A stretch of DNA of 59,476 nt, from NCBI GenBank assembly GCA_013288325.1, contig JABDCB010000012.1, forward strand, positions 1-59,476, read 5' to 3'. Shown in pieces: positions 34,842-44,348 of the stretch. The notes beneath the pieces were generated by a model. That model was not told where the DNA came from and did not search any database. It saw nothing but the letters and a program-made list of their open reading frames with translations. Origin of the DNA: Bacteroidota bacterium. GTDB lineage: Bacteria; Bacteroidota; Bacteroidia; Palsa-965. The position numbers were made by a program, and so were the translations under genes. Every line of letters starts with the position of its first letter. The first letter of the stretch is position 1.

Positions 34842-37001
34842 TTATATCCTCAACCCCATAATGGTTACATCATCTACCTGCTCCAGATTTCCTTTCCAAT
34901 TGGTAAACGCTGCTGACAGCATCTCATTCAGCTGTTCCATGGATTTACCATCGTTTGATACCAACATCTCCTGAAGTGGTTTGTATTTGTATTTCTTTCC
35001 TTTGGGTCCTCCGAACTGATCCGGATAGCCGTCCGTCATCAGATAGATGGTCATATCCTTAGATGTTTCGAATGTATGTGTTTTGAAGGGCTTGGGGTTG
35101 TCGGTTTTACCAATGGGTTGCTTGCATGCGGTAATTTCCTGCATGGCTCCATCCTGCATATACCACAGCTGATTATTAGCCCCGCTCCACCATATCCTGT
35201 TCTGAGATCGATTAAGGGCCAACAGGGAGATATCCATCCCGTCTTTTACTTCGCTGTTGCTTTTTGCAAAAGTCTCTACCACCAGATCTCTGGTCTTATC
35301 CAGTATCAAACCGGTATCCCTTACCCCGAATTCCTTTACTGCCCTGTTGAGTGCATTGGAACAAACTATACTTACCATGGCACCGGGAACTCCATGTCCG
35401 GTACAATCGGCTGCGGCAATATAGATGGTATCATCAAAATGTTCCATCCAGTAAAAATCTCCGGCTACAATATCCTTGGGTTTATATAGTAGAAAGCTTT
35501 CCGGGAAAAAACGTTTAATGGCTTCCGTTGCAGGGAGAATAGCCTGCTGCAGTCGCTTGGCATAGGTAATACTATCAATGATTTCTTTGCGGTGTTCTTC
35601 CACCAGTTCCTTTTGTTTTTCAATAATTGCTTTTTGGCGTTGGGTAATCCGGAACCTGCGGAAGAGATAAAAGGAAAAGATGCTTACGATCAGCAGTCCC
35701 GCTATAATACCATAAATCACCAGCATTTTTTGTCTGTTCTGTGCTGCGTGTGCCACTTCTCTTTTTTCCTGTTCTGCCTTTGATGCCGCTTCCCGGCTTA
35801 TTATTTCCTGATTCAGCTTCAGCCGTTTCATATTTTCATCAAACGTGAGCTGCTGTTTCTCTTTGTCGCTTTTAAACTTAGCCTGAGACTGTTCAAATTC
35901 AAATTGAAGTTTATTCCGCTTGGCTTCCTGTTCGTATATCAAAGCTTGTCTGGCTTTTGCTTCGTTGAGCAATATTTCTTTCTTGTCGAAATCGTATTGA
36001 AGCTGAGATTTAATGGCGCTCCGTTTGGTTTCGGCATTATAGGTGCTGTCGCGCATGCGGATATACAGTTCATACATCTTCAGGGCCTCATCCGGTTTAT
36101 GTTCTTTCAGATACACTTCTTTCAACAGGCGGGCAGCATTACGCAGATTGATGGGATTGCCCGATGCCCTTCCTATTTCCATTCCTTTTTTACAATAGGC
36201 TTCCGCCTTGGGCAGACTGTCCATTTCATAATACATTCGGGCAATAAAATTCAGATTATACACATTCTCCGGTTCCAGTACATGCCCCTTCAAAAACCAG
36301 GAAAGGGCTGTCAGCGAATCTCCCCGTCCGCTGCTGATCTGACCCAGGTTATTATACACATAAGCCAGGCCTGTCTGATCATTATTTTTGGTGGCGGTCT
36401 CCAAAGCCTGTTTGGCGTACTCATCCGCCTTTGCCAAGGAACTGGTATTGATATAAATCAGCGTAATATTATTCAGACACTTAAGCAAACCAATATTATC
36501 CCCCAGTTCTTTACGGATCTCCAGCGAGCGTTTAAAATACTCCAGGGCCTTTTCATATTCGCCTTGAAAATTATATATGCCCGCAATATTATTCAGCGAA
36601 ATGGCAATGCCCTTCTGATCCTTTAACTGTTCCCTGATTTTTAACGCACGGGAGTTAAATTCAATCGCTTTGGGAACATCTCCTTCCAGATTGGCCAGAA
36701 AGGCAACATTACTTAAGGCTGCTGCATAATACTTGGAATAATACTTCGTCAATGCCGGGCTACCCTGATATTTCTTCAGATTCTTTTCGGAGAGATTCAG
36801 CATCTGATCGTTATAAGCGGGCCATACGGACTTATCCTTGATCAGCTTAGCCAGCTCGAACAGAATTTCAACTTTGGAAGTATCCTGTTTGGTATAAATC
36901 AGGACATTTTTCAAGGAATCAATAACCTTGTTTTGTGCCAGGCAGAGCTGCCCGCACATCAATACCATCAGAAGAAGAAACCAACAAGGCCCTTTTCTCA
37001 T
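34842..37001 (-). CDS. TPR-containing membrane sensor with SpoIIE-type PP2C phosphatase output
   Basis: A 719-aa protein from the ATG at 37001 (MRKGPCWFLLLM..., signal peptide ending CLAQN); a longer frame reaches 37325 but would overlap the divergent PEBP gene. Periplasmic TPR repeats span about 40-330 (ALSNVAFLANLEGDVPKAIE; SLNNIAGIYNFQGEYEKALE). Then come a long Lys/Glu/Gln coiled coil, a membrane helix (about 424-446) and a SpoIIE/PP2C domain (about 480-719) with KPKDIVAGDFYWME, DCTGHGVPGAMVS and MTDGYPDQFGG. The output domain is closely similar to that of the gene at 21342, so the two are paralogues with different sensors. Confidence 0.88.
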   Translation of the reverse strand: MRKGPCWFLLLMVLMCGQLCLAQNKVIDSLKNVLIYTKQDTSKVEILFELAKLIKDKSVWPAYNDQMLNLSEKNLKKYQGSPALTKYYSKYYAAALSNVAFLANLEGDVPKAIEFNSRALKIREQLKDQKGIAISLNNIAGIYNFQGEYEKALEYFKRSLEIRKELGDNIGLLKCLNNITLIYINTSSLAKADEYAKQALETATKNNDQTGLAYVYNNLGQISSGRGDSLTALSWFLKGHVLEPENVYNLNFIARMYYEMDSLPKAEAYCKKGMEIGRASGNPINLRNAARLLKEVYLKEHKPDEALKMYELYIRMRDSTYNAETKRSAIKSQLQYDFDKKEILLNEAKARQALIYEQEAKRNKLQFEFEQSQAKFKSDKEKQQLTFDENMKRLKLNQEIISREAASKAEQEKREVAHAAQNRQKMLVIYGIIAGLLIVSIFSFYLFRRFRITQRQKAIIEKQKELVEEHRKEIIDSITYAKRLQQAILPATEAIKRFFPESFLLYKPKDIVAGDFYWMEHFDDTIYIAAADCTGHGVPGAMVSIVCSNALNRAVKEFGVRDTGLILDKTRDLVVETFAKSNSEVKDGMDISLLALNRSQNRIWWSGANNQLWYMQDGAMQEITACKQPIGKTDNPKPFKTHTFETSKDMTIYLMTDGYPDQFGGPKGKKYKYKPLQEMLVSNDGKSMEQLNEMLSAAFTNWKGNLEQVDDVTIMGLRI

Positions 37002-37170
37002 AAACACCAATATCCTGCTTTTGCCGAAAAGATAAGGATTCGGGGTGAGATTACGGGAATGCGTCCGCATTATTAAAATCTGGCTTTCACCCATCATATT
37101 AACCATTTCACCGAAATTTAATTCAGAAATTCCATCACTAATATAACTTGCCATCTCAAATACAAAAGAA

Positions 37171-37647
37171 ATGAAAACAATCATCCTGCTTATTATGACT
37201 TTTACATTCGGTAAAACCGTTACCGTAAAAAGCACTGCATTCAAGAATAACGAAATGATCCCCGCAAAATACACCTGTACGGATTCAAATATCAGTCCTC
37301 CATTGGAAATCGGAGATATTCCCAAGGGTACACAATCCCTTGCTTTGATTGTGGATGACCCGGATGCTCCTAACGGAACTGTCGTTCATTGGGTGATGTG
37401 GAACATTCCTGCAAATGGCAAACTGGAAGAAAACACAGCTCCGGGCACACAGGGAGTGAACATCCGAAAGGAAAATAAATATACCGGGCCCTGCCCTCCT
37501 TCGGGAACACATCATTATCATTTCAAGGTCTATGCGCTTGATAAAAAACTGGAACTGCCTGTAAGCGCCGATAAAGAAGGACTTTTGAAAGCCATGGAAA
37601 ATCATATCCTGGCCCAGGGCGAACTCATCGGGCTGTACCATAAGTAA
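37171..37647 (+). CDS. YbhB/YbcL (PEBP/RKIP-like) family protein
   Basis: A 158-aa protein of the phosphatidylethanolamine-binding protein family. Signature stretches are PAKYTCTDSNISPPLEI, LALIVDDPDAPNGTVVHWVM and YTGPCPPSGTHHYHFKVYAL, with the DPDAP and GPCPP ligand-site motifs. A short hydrophobic N-terminus may be a weak signal. The biochemical role of bacterial members is unclear. It is divergent from the TPR/SpoIIE gene. Confidence 0.9.
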   Translation: MKTIILLIMTFTFGKTVTVKSTAFKNNEMIPAKYTCTDSNISPPLEIGDIPKGTQSLALIVDDPDAPNGTVVHWVMWNIPANGKLEENTAPGTQGVNIRKENKYTGPCPPSGTHHYHFKVYALDKKLELPVSADKEGLLKAMENHILAQGELIGLYHK

Positions 37648-37848
37648 AGCGGTATAAAAGAGGACTCACTCAACTTCCTGTATAACACGAAATACTCCGT
37701 TTCTTAAAAACAGGATTTGTGTAACATTTCTTCAGAACCATACAACAGTTTCTCCTGAACTAGGATGCAACTTTGTCATGTCATTTAAACACTTCCTGCT
37801 GCTCATGCGGCATGAAATAAAAAGCTAATCCATACTCATAACCACACC

Positions 37849-38610
37849 ATGAAAAAACTAGAAAACAGAACGGTATTCATCACCGGAGGATTATCGGGCA
37901 TAGGCAAAGCATGCGCCATTGCAGCAGCCAAAGAAGGCGCTAACCTGGCTATAGCCGATTTGAAATCAGATGATGTTACAGCAGCCATGGACGAAATAAA
38001 GAAAGAAAATCCTAAAGCCATTTTTATTGAATGTGATGTATCCGTATTTGCACAAACACAAGCAGCGATAGAAAAGACAATAAGCACCTTCGGGTCACTG
38101 GATGTGGCTCTGAATGATGCCGGCATCGGAGGCAAACCCAATAAAATAGGTGATATGACCGAAAAGGACTGGACCGATGTAATCGGAATAAATCTGACCG
38201 GAGTATTTAATTGTATGAAGCATGAACTCACTCAGATGGCAAAACAGAAAAAAGGTGTCATCATTAATATCTCTTCTATCCTGGGGAAAGTGGGCTTTGC
38301 CACTTCCGCACATTATGTAGCAGCCAAACATGGTGTTATCGGACTCACCGAAACAGCAGCCCTGGAATATGCTACGGAAGGCATCCGCGTGAATGCTATC
38401 TGTCCCGGGTTTATCGATACTCCGTTGCTTACCAAAGGGCATATCAATAGCCATGCTGATGTTAAAAAACACATCATCGATTTACATCCCATGAAACGTC
38501 TGGGGAAAGCACAGGAAATTGCGAATGCTTTTATCTTTCTTGCCTGCGATGAAACGGCATTTATGTCGGGTTCTTCCATTGTTATAGACGGAGGGTATTT
38601 AGCGCAATAG
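37849..38610 (+). CDS. SDR-family oxidoreductase
   Basis: A 253-aa classical short-chain dehydrogenase with TGGLSGIG (12-19) for NAD(P), DVSV near residue 63, a NDAG (replacing NNAG) motif, ISSILG and the catalytic Tyr-x-x-x-Lys (HYVAAKH, Tyr ~157 and Lys ~161), and ICPGFIDTPL. The substrate is not predictable. The direction matches the aconitase, PoxB-like and acetoacetate-decarboxylase genes downstream; 62 bp separate it from the aconitase gene, so shared expression is possible. Confidence 0.9.
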   Translation: MKKLENRTVFITGGLSGIGKACAIAAAKEGANLAIADLKSDDVTAAMDEIKKENPKAIFIECDVSVFAQTQAAIEKTISTFGSLDVALNDAGIGGKPNKIGDMTEKDWTDVIGINLTGVFNCMKHELTQMAKQKKGVIINISSILGKVGFATSAHYVAAKHGVIGLTETAALEYATEGIRVNAICPGFIDTPLLTKGHINSHADVKKHIIDLHPMKRLGKAQEIANAFIFLACDETAFMSGSSIVIDGGYLAQ

Positions 38611-38672
38611 ATCTTCATAATAAACAAGGAGATCGCTTAACCTCATTTTCAATTAATTGATATTAAAATAAA

Positions 38673-40646
38673 ATGCCCGCTACTCCTTCTCTTCCACAAC
38701 ATGTTACGAATAAATTAATTCGGGCACATCTTATCTCCGGGAACATGATTCCGGGAGAAGAAATAAGTCTTAAGATAGATCAGACACTCATACAGGATGC
38801 CACCGGCACCCTGGTGATGCTGGAGCTGGAGGCCATGGATATTATTAAGGCCAGGACAGAACTCGCCGTACAATATGTGGATCATAACATTATTGAAACT
38901 GACAGCAAGAATGCCGAAGATCACGCCTTCTTATTAAGCGCGGCAGAAAAATACGGAATCTGGTATAGCCGGGCGGGGAATGGAATAAGTCACCCGCTGC
39001 ATATCCATCATTTCGGTATTCCGGGTAAAACATTATTAGGTTCCGACAGTCACACTCCTTCAGCAGGTGCCTTAGGCATGCTTGCCATCGGCACCGGTGG
39101 ATTGGATGTAGCCCTGGCCATAGCAGGTGAGCCTTATCGTGTAGTTATGCCAATGGTATATGGTATTGAGCTGAAAGGCCAATTACAGCCCTGGGTAAGC
39201 GCGAAAGACATTGTACTTGAAATGCTGAGGATATTTGATGTGGGTGGGGGACGTAAATACATTTTTGAATATTTCGGCGAGGGCGTGAAGGGCTTAAGTG
39301 TCATGGATCGCTTTGTCATTGCCAATATGGGTTCGGAGATGGGTGCTACCAGCACCGTATTTCCTTCTGATGAAGAAACAAAACGATTTTTGACAGCTCA
39401 GGAACGACCCGAAGTATGGGTAGAACTAAAAGCCGACAAAGGCGCGGCGTACGACAAAACAAAAACCATCGATCTCTCTACCCTTGAATCCATGATTGCA
39501 TGCCCAAGCAGTCCGGGCAATGTTAAAAAGGTAAGCGAAGTACAAGGCTTACCGGTGTATCAGGTGGTGATCGGTTCATCGGCCAATCCCGGATTGAGAG
39601 ATTATGTGGTGGTGAGTGATATTCTGAAAGGCAAAACTACGCCTGCAGGATTATCGCTGGATATAAATCCATCTACCCGGCAGGTGATCGAAAATTTATG
39701 TGTGGACGGACGTCTGGCAGAACTCATAAAATCCGGTGCCCGTTTCCACCAAACAGGTTGTCTGGGTTGTATCGGAATGGGGCAAGCTCCGGCAAAAGGG
39801 AAAATAAGTCTGCGTACCATGCCCAGAAATTTTCCCGGACGATCCGGCACACCGGAAGATCTGGTTTATCTGTGCAGCCCGGAAACAGCTGCTGCTTCCG
39901 CATTAACGGGAAAGATCACCAATCCGCGCGATCTTGAAAAATTATTCGGAATCACCTATCCCAAATACGAACACCCGGCAAAAGAAATTATTAATCTTCC
40001 CCTCCTGTTTGCTCCCCTCCAGCACAATGAAGCCATTGAACTGGAAAAGGGATCCAATATTAAACCACTTCCGGAACTGGAGTCGCTGAAAGAAAAGTTT
40101 GAAGCTCCTGTCCTTTTAAAGGTGGGAGACAATATATCTACCGACGAAATATTAAGCGGAGGAGCCAAAGTACTGCCCCTCCGCAGCAATATTCCTGAAA
40201 TAAGTAAATGGGCCTATCATCAGCTGGATCCTGACTTTTATGATAAAGCATTAAAAGCAAAAGAAAAATCAGGAGGACATATTCTCGTTGCAGGAAAAAA
40301 TTATGCCCAGGGCTCATCCAGAGAACATGCTGCTCTTGCACCAAAATATCTGGGACAGATAGCAGTTATTGCCATAGGCTATGCCCGCATAGGCTGGCAG
40401 AACCTGATCAACTTCGGGATCCTTCCTTTTGAATTTGCGGATGCTAGCGACTATCAGAACATGGATGTGAATGATGTTATAAAACTTGAAAATATCAATC
40501 AGGCAAGCTTAACCATTAACAAAATCAGCATTACAAATCTTACAAAAAACAAAAAAATCAATGTCATCCATCGCCTATCGGAGCGGCAAATTGAAATCGT
40601 ACTGGCCGGGGGAATGATTAATTATTTCAAACGGAAAAAACACTGA
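38673..40646 (+). CDS. Aconitase-family hydratase, single-chain ~650-aa type
   Basis: A 657-aa 4Fe-4S hydratase with the large (residues ~1-440) and swivel (~480-640) domains fused in one chain. Motifs: GSDSHTPSAGALGML (substrate), a cluster-Cys region MIACPSSPGNV and the CxxC pair in HQTGCLGCIGMGQAP; in the swivel domain ISTDEILSGGAKVLPLRS and GKNYAQGSSREHAAL. The size matches the compact bacterial aconitase clade rather than ~890-aa AcnA. Citrate/isocitrate is the likely substrate, with homoaconitate-type substrates possible. The poxB-like gene starts 4 bp after the stop. Confidence 0.88.
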   Translation: MPATPSLPQHVTNKLIRAHLISGNMIPGEEISLKIDQTLIQDATGTLVMLELEAMDIIKARTELAVQYVDHNIIETDSKNAEDHAFLLSAAEKYGIWYSRAGNGISHPLHIHHFGIPGKTLLGSDSHTPSAGALGMLAIGTGGLDVALAIAGEPYRVVMPMVYGIELKGQLQPWVSAKDIVLEMLRIFDVGGGRKYIFEYFGEGVKGLSVMDRFVIANMGSEMGATSTVFPSDEETKRFLTAQERPEVWVELKADKGAAYDKTKTIDLSTLESMIACPSSPGNVKKVSEVQGLPVYQVVIGSSANPGLRDYVVVSDILKGKTTPAGLSLDINPSTRQVIENLCVDGRLAELIKSGARFHQTGCLGCIGMGQAPAKGKISLRTMPRNFPGRSGTPEDLVYLCSPETAAASALTGKITNPRDLEKLFGITYPKYEHPAKEIINLPLLFAPLQHNEAIELEKGSNIKPLPELESLKEKFEAPVLLKVGDNISTDEILSGGAKVLPLRSNIPEISKWAYHQLDPDFYDKALKAKEKSGGHILVAGKNYAQGSSREHAALAPKYLGQIAVIAIGYARIGWQNLINFGILPFEFADASDYQNMDVNDVIKLENINQASLTINKISITNLTKNKKINVIHRLSERQIEIVLAGGMINYFKRKKH

Positions 40647-40650
40647 GCTT

Positions 40651-42327
40651 ATGAACGTATGCGAAGCATTGCTGAATGTCCTTACGGACTATGGTGTAAA
40701 ATACATATTCGGTATTCCCGGCGATTCCATCAACGATCTTATTGAGGCAATACGCAAACAGGATAAAATAAAATTTATCCATGTCATGCATGAAGAAGCC
40801 GGTGCGTTTGCTGCTTCCGCACAAGCCAAGCTGACCGGCGAACTGGCTGTATGTGTAGGCACATCAGGTCCGGGTGCCATTCATTTGTTAAACGGATTAT
40901 ACGATGCCAAGATGGATCATGCTCCTGTATTAGCCATCACCGGACAGATTGATACGGCGTTATTAGGAACATCCTATCATCAGGAAGTGAATCTTCAGGC
41001 TTTGTTTCAGGATGTGGCAGCGTTTAATCAAACCGTTGTAAATCCGGAACAGATGCCCGAACTGGCGATATTGGCTTGTCAGACAGCCCTTGCTCAAAAA
41101 ACTGTTTCTCATCTCTCCATACCTTCCAATATTTCCAATCAAAAAGTGATTGATTTTGAAAACAAAAAGCAGGTGATTAAAAATAAATCCAGACACGTCC
41201 CTCAACCCGAAGACTTAGCACTGGCCGCAACACTCCTGAACAAATCAACAAAACCTTGTATCCTGGCAGGCATAGGAGCCCGCGAAGCTATTCCTGAACT
41301 GCTGGAATTTGCCCGCTTAATAAATGCTCCTATCATCAAAGCCCTGAGGGGAAAAGATATTTTACCCGATATCCATCCGCTTATTCTTGGAGGAACAGGA
41401 TTATTGGGCACTGAACCGGCTTATTATGCATTGAAGAATTGCGATCTGTTGATCTCCATCGGATCCGATTTTCCCTATCATCCTTTCTACCCCGATCTGA
41501 ATATTCCTACCATACAAATTGATACCGATGCCCAGCAAATAGGAAAACGACACCCGGTAAGCGCTCCTCTGATAGGAGACTCTTGTCTTACCCTGATGGA
41601 ACTGCTTCCACTCGTTTCCCCAAAGCAAGATCCATCTTTCTTGCAAACCTGTCAACAGCTCATGCAGAAATGGCTCAGGAAACAGGATGAAATCGAATTG
41701 TCGGAAGATATTCCCATTCGTCCTCAAACAGTGGCAAGGCTTATCAGCGATTCGGCCGATGAGGATGCCATCATCTGTTGTGATACAGGCGCCGTAACCG
41801 TCTGGGGCGCACGCAATTTTAAAATCAAGGGAACACAACGATTTACTTTATCGGGTGGACTTGCTTCTATGGCCTATGGTCTTCCTGCCGCAATAGGTGC
41901 TCAATTGGTAGCACCCGACAAACAAGTTATTGCCCTGTGCGGAGATGGAGGTTTCGGGATGCTGATGGGTGATTTTACAACAGCAGTGAAATATCATCTC
42001 CCAATCAAACTGTTCATTTTTAATAATTCCAAACTGGCGCTTATCAAAATGGAACAGGAAGCAGGTGACGGCAATCCGGAATATCAAACCGATTTATGCA
42101 ATCCCGATTACGATCTGTTCGCCAAATTATGCGGAGGAGAAGGGTTTACGGTAAAAGGCACTTCTGAATTACAGACTATCATTCCCATGGTTTTAAAATC
42201 AACCCAACCGTGTATAGTAAATGTATTTGTAAATCCGGATGAGCTCACCTACCCGCCTCATATTGCCTTTAATCAGGCTTTCAATTATATAAAGGCAAAG
42301 ACAAAAGAATTATTTACGGCAGATTGA
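40651..42327 (+). CDS. poxB: Thiamine-diphosphate enzyme, pyruvate oxidase/dehydrogenase (PoxB-like)
   Basis: A 558-aa TPP enzyme with PYR, FAD/central and PP domains. The N-terminus has FGIPGDSINDL and the catalytic Glu in HEEAGAFA (residue 48-49). The C-terminal TPP motif CGDGGFGMLMGDF runs to FIFNNSKLAL. The ending (VNPDELTYPPHIAFNQAFNY) is close to PoxB (pyruvate:quinone oxidoreductase) rather than acetolactate synthase. The product would be acetate + CO2 at the membrane. Spacing to the aconitase gene (4 bp) means a shared transcript. Confidence 0.85.
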   Translation: MNVCEALLNVLTDYGVKYIFGIPGDSINDLIEAIRKQDKIKFIHVMHEEAGAFAASAQAKLTGELAVCVGTSGPGAIHLLNGLYDAKMDHAPVLAITGQIDTALLGTSYHQEVNLQALFQDVAAFNQTVVNPEQMPELAILACQTALAQKTVSHLSIPSNISNQKVIDFENKKQVIKNKSRHVPQPEDLALAATLLNKSTKPCILAGIGAREAIPELLEFARLINAPIIKALRGKDILPDIHPLILGGTGLLGTEPAYYALKNCDLLISIGSDFPYHPFYPDLNIPTIQIDTDAQQIGKRHPVSAPLIGDSCLTLMELLPLVSPKQDPSFLQTCQQLMQKWLRKQDEIELSEDIPIRPQTVARLISDSADEDAIICCDTGAVTVWGARNFKIKGTQRFTLSGGLASMAYGLPAAIGAQLVAPDKQVIALCGDGGFGMLMGDFTTAVKYHLPIKLFIFNNSKLALIKMEQEAGDGNPEYQTDLCNPDYDLFAKLCGGEGFTVKGTSELQTIIPMVLKSTQPCIVNVFVNPDELTYPPHIAFNQAFNYIKAKTKELFTAD

Positions 42328-42358
42328 TCTGCCCGGGCATTTTGCTTATCGCAATCCA

Positions 42359-42589
42359 ATGAAACCGGTACTTTGTTTTATATGCTGATGTTCCTTGTTT
42401 TTCTCCATACCGGCATTCGCCGGTCCTCCTTACGATACCGATGATCCGGAACCGGTGGATTTTCATCATTGGGAATTTTACTGTTCATCTATCGGTTCTG
42501 AGCGTAAAGGCACTTCCATGGGTACTGCTCCGCATGCCGAAGTAAACTATGGGGTGTTACCCGATGTAGGGAGCCGGATCGAGAATTGA
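42359..42589 (+). pseudogene. Transporter-like outer-membrane protein, broken remnant
   Basis: The original ATG is probably at 42359 (MKPVLCFIC...); an in-frame TGA at 42386-42388 interrupts the signal peptide, after which the frame continues as CSLFFSIPAFAGPPYDTDDP. PPYDTDDPEPVDFHHWEFY and GTAPHAEVNYGVLPDV are typical of the start of Phenol_MetA_deg-like outer-membrane transporters (~300 aa). The frame ends after ~65 residues with no continuation, so this is a 5' remnant broken by a stop and a deletion. Confidence 0.75.
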
Positions 42590-42622
42590 TTTAAAACACA
42601 ACTGCTACAAAACATTTAACCG

Positions 42623-43363
42623 ATGGACAAAAAGACAATTCTAGAAAAAGCGTTCGGTATGCCAATGGCATCACCAGCATTTAAAAAACCACCTCTTCAA
42701 TTTTACCGCAGGGAGATACTCACCATATCGTATAAAACGGATATTGACATTTTGCGCCGGGTTGTGCCCGAACCGCTGGAAGTGGTTGAGCCCATTGTGA
42801 AGTTTCAGATTATTAAGATGCCGGATGTTCCCGGATGCGGCACTTTTTTTGAAAGCGAACAACTGATTACCGTTCATTACAAAGGAGAAACGGGCAATTT
42901 CATGCATTTACTGTTGGTTCCCAATATGGCAGCGCTTTCTTTCGGTCGCGAAATGCTTGGATATGCCAAAAAGGTAGGCTACCCCGAACTGAGAATAGAT
43001 GGCGATACTCTTTTGGGAACAGTCAACTATGGTACCGAACGGATTGCCATGGCTACCATGGGATATAAATTCAACAGGCTGGATCTGGAGCAGGTCAAAA
43101 ACAGTTTCTACATGCCGATTTTTACCCTTAAAACAATTCCAGCACCCGATGGCTCCCTGGCTATCTGTGAACTGGTAAAGATTGTAGAAACCGAAATTGT
43201 AATCCACGAAGCCTGGTCGGCCCCGGGGGCTTTGCATTTTATTCCCCATGCACTGGCTCCGTTTCATATGCTGCCTGTAAAAGAAATAATCTCTGCCCAG
43301 CATATTATCTGCGACTTAACAATCAATACCGGAGAGGTAGTGATGGACTATCTTAAGAAATAG
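42623..43363 (+). CDS. adc: Acetoacetate decarboxylase
   Basis: A 246-aa protein of the ADC family, converting acetoacetate to acetone + CO2. Catalytic Lys pair K116-K117 lies in MLGYAKKVGYPEL, equivalent to the Schiff-base Lys115/116 of C. acetobutylicum ADC. Arg29/Arg30 (FYRRE) and Glu77/79 (FFESEQ) fit the known active-site Arg29 and Glu76. The length (about 245) is typical. It is 33 bp after the transporter remnant. A role with the upstream SDR in ketone metabolism is inference only. Confidence 0.9.
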   Translation: MDKKTILEKAFGMPMASPAFKKPPLQFYRREILTISYKTDIDILRRVVPEPLEVVEPIVKFQIIKMPDVPGCGTFFESEQLITVHYKGETGNFMHLLLVPNMAALSFGREMLGYAKKVGYPELRIDGDTLLGTVNYGTERIAMATMGYKFNRLDLEQVKNSFYMPIFTLKTIPAPDGSLAICELVKIVETEIVIHEAWSAPGALHFIPHALAPFHMLPVKEIISAQHIICDLTINTGEVVMDYLKK

Positions 43364-43469
43364 GGGGGTTGATAGACTATATTAAACCAGGAATGCAGAT
43401 AAGGAGTGTCGTAAAACACGATGTGGCTATTTGTTGTTTTTTATCTTCGTATAATAATTCAATAAACCC

Positions 43470-43988
43470 ATGCCCATCCAACGCCCAAATAGCTCCGACG
43501 CTCCTTCCTGGTATGCTCATTTCTTTGCAAAAGCTCCCGGAGATGATCTGATTGCTGCATTGCAACAGAGTAAAGAAGAGACCTTAACACTGATTGATTC
43601 CATTCCGGCTAGAGACGAAAACAAGGCTTATGCACCGGGCAAGTGGACTATCAAACAGGTATTTATCCATCTGTGTGATGAGGAGCGATACTATGCCTAC
43701 AAAGCATTTTGTTATTCCCGCCGTAGCGATGTAAATCTGGAAATACCGATGAGCGAAGCGTACACGAAAGACTTTAACGCCTCAAACCGCACCCTGCAAG
43801 ATATCCGCGAAGAATTCAGCGCGGTAAGGGATGCCACCATCACCCTCTTCCGCACCATGACACCCGAAATGCTCGACTTCAAAGATTTTCCCGGCAAAGA
43901 GGTATACACAGCCCGGAGTTTGGGTTGGTTTGCTGTTGGGCATAACCTGCATCATGCGGATTTTGTGAGGAAGAATTATGTGGGGTGA
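43470..43988 (+). CDS. DinB-superfamily protein
   Basis: A 172-aa four-helix-bundle protein. KAYAPGKWTIKQVFIHLCDE contributes the first metal-type His, and NLHHADFVRKNYVG at the end supplies a C-terminal His pair, the pattern of DinB_2 proteins. In these, three His bind a divalent metal; a thiol-transferase or enzymatic role is likely but unspecific. It is monocistronic. Confidence 0.88.
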   Translation: MPIQRPNSSDAPSWYAHFFAKAPGDDLIAALQQSKEETLTLIDSIPARDENKAYAPGKWTIKQVFIHLCDEERYYAYKAFCYSRRSDVNLEIPMSEAYTKDFNASNRTLQDIREEFSAVRDATITLFRTMTPEMLDFKDFPGKEVYTARSLGWFAVGHNLHHADFVRKNYVG

Positions 43989-44147
43989 TATCTTGTTGGT
44001 TTAGGCGATAAGGTAGAATTATACCTGCTGTAAGGATACGCCCCCATTCCATTAAATTATGTTATTCCCAACCCGACCCAAGGATAACCAGTTTGCCGGA
44101 ACCTATGATTTTTTGTCGATTCCTGCCTGATAGAAATATAGGCTCGA

Positions 44148-44339
44148 TCATTTCATCACCTCTTTAAATAACTCCTCATATTCCTTAAACCGATGCTGCC
44201 TGATGGGACGTGTAAAGGGTTCTGAATTAAAATAAAGTAACAAACAGGGGGAAATACCCTTATAACTATCCAGATATTCATACTTCAGCAGCTCCTTGTT
44301 TTTTATTCTCTGCTTTATCTTGTTGTGATAGGGATACAT
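44148..44339 (-). CDS. Small thermostable-hemolysin-like (delta-VPH-like) protein
   Basis: A 63-aa basic protein beginning MYPYHNKIKQRIKNKEL, with a central YEYLDSYKGISPCLLLYF and end PIRQHRFKEYEELFK. This resembles small proteins annotated as delta-VPH thermostable hemolysin relatives (the PIR..R..EY end is typical). The hemolysin name is historical; the function is not established. It lies 9 bp after the DHFR-like gene on the same strand. Confidence 0.5.
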   Translation of the reverse strand: MYPYHNKIKQRIKNKELLKYEYLDSYKGISPCLLLYFNSEPFTRPIRQHRFKEYEELFKEVMK

Positions 44340-44348
44340 ACCTGTCCA

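Noticed and set aside
34280-34916. Open frames on both strands through the second minisatellite
   Set aside because: They exist because the 21-bp unit is a multiple of three and lacks stops; the peptides are pure heptad repeats and no credible start site or domain is present.
37002-37325. Upstream extension of the TPR/SpoIIE gene
   Set aside because: It would overlap the start of the divergent PEBP gene and place the signal peptide internally.
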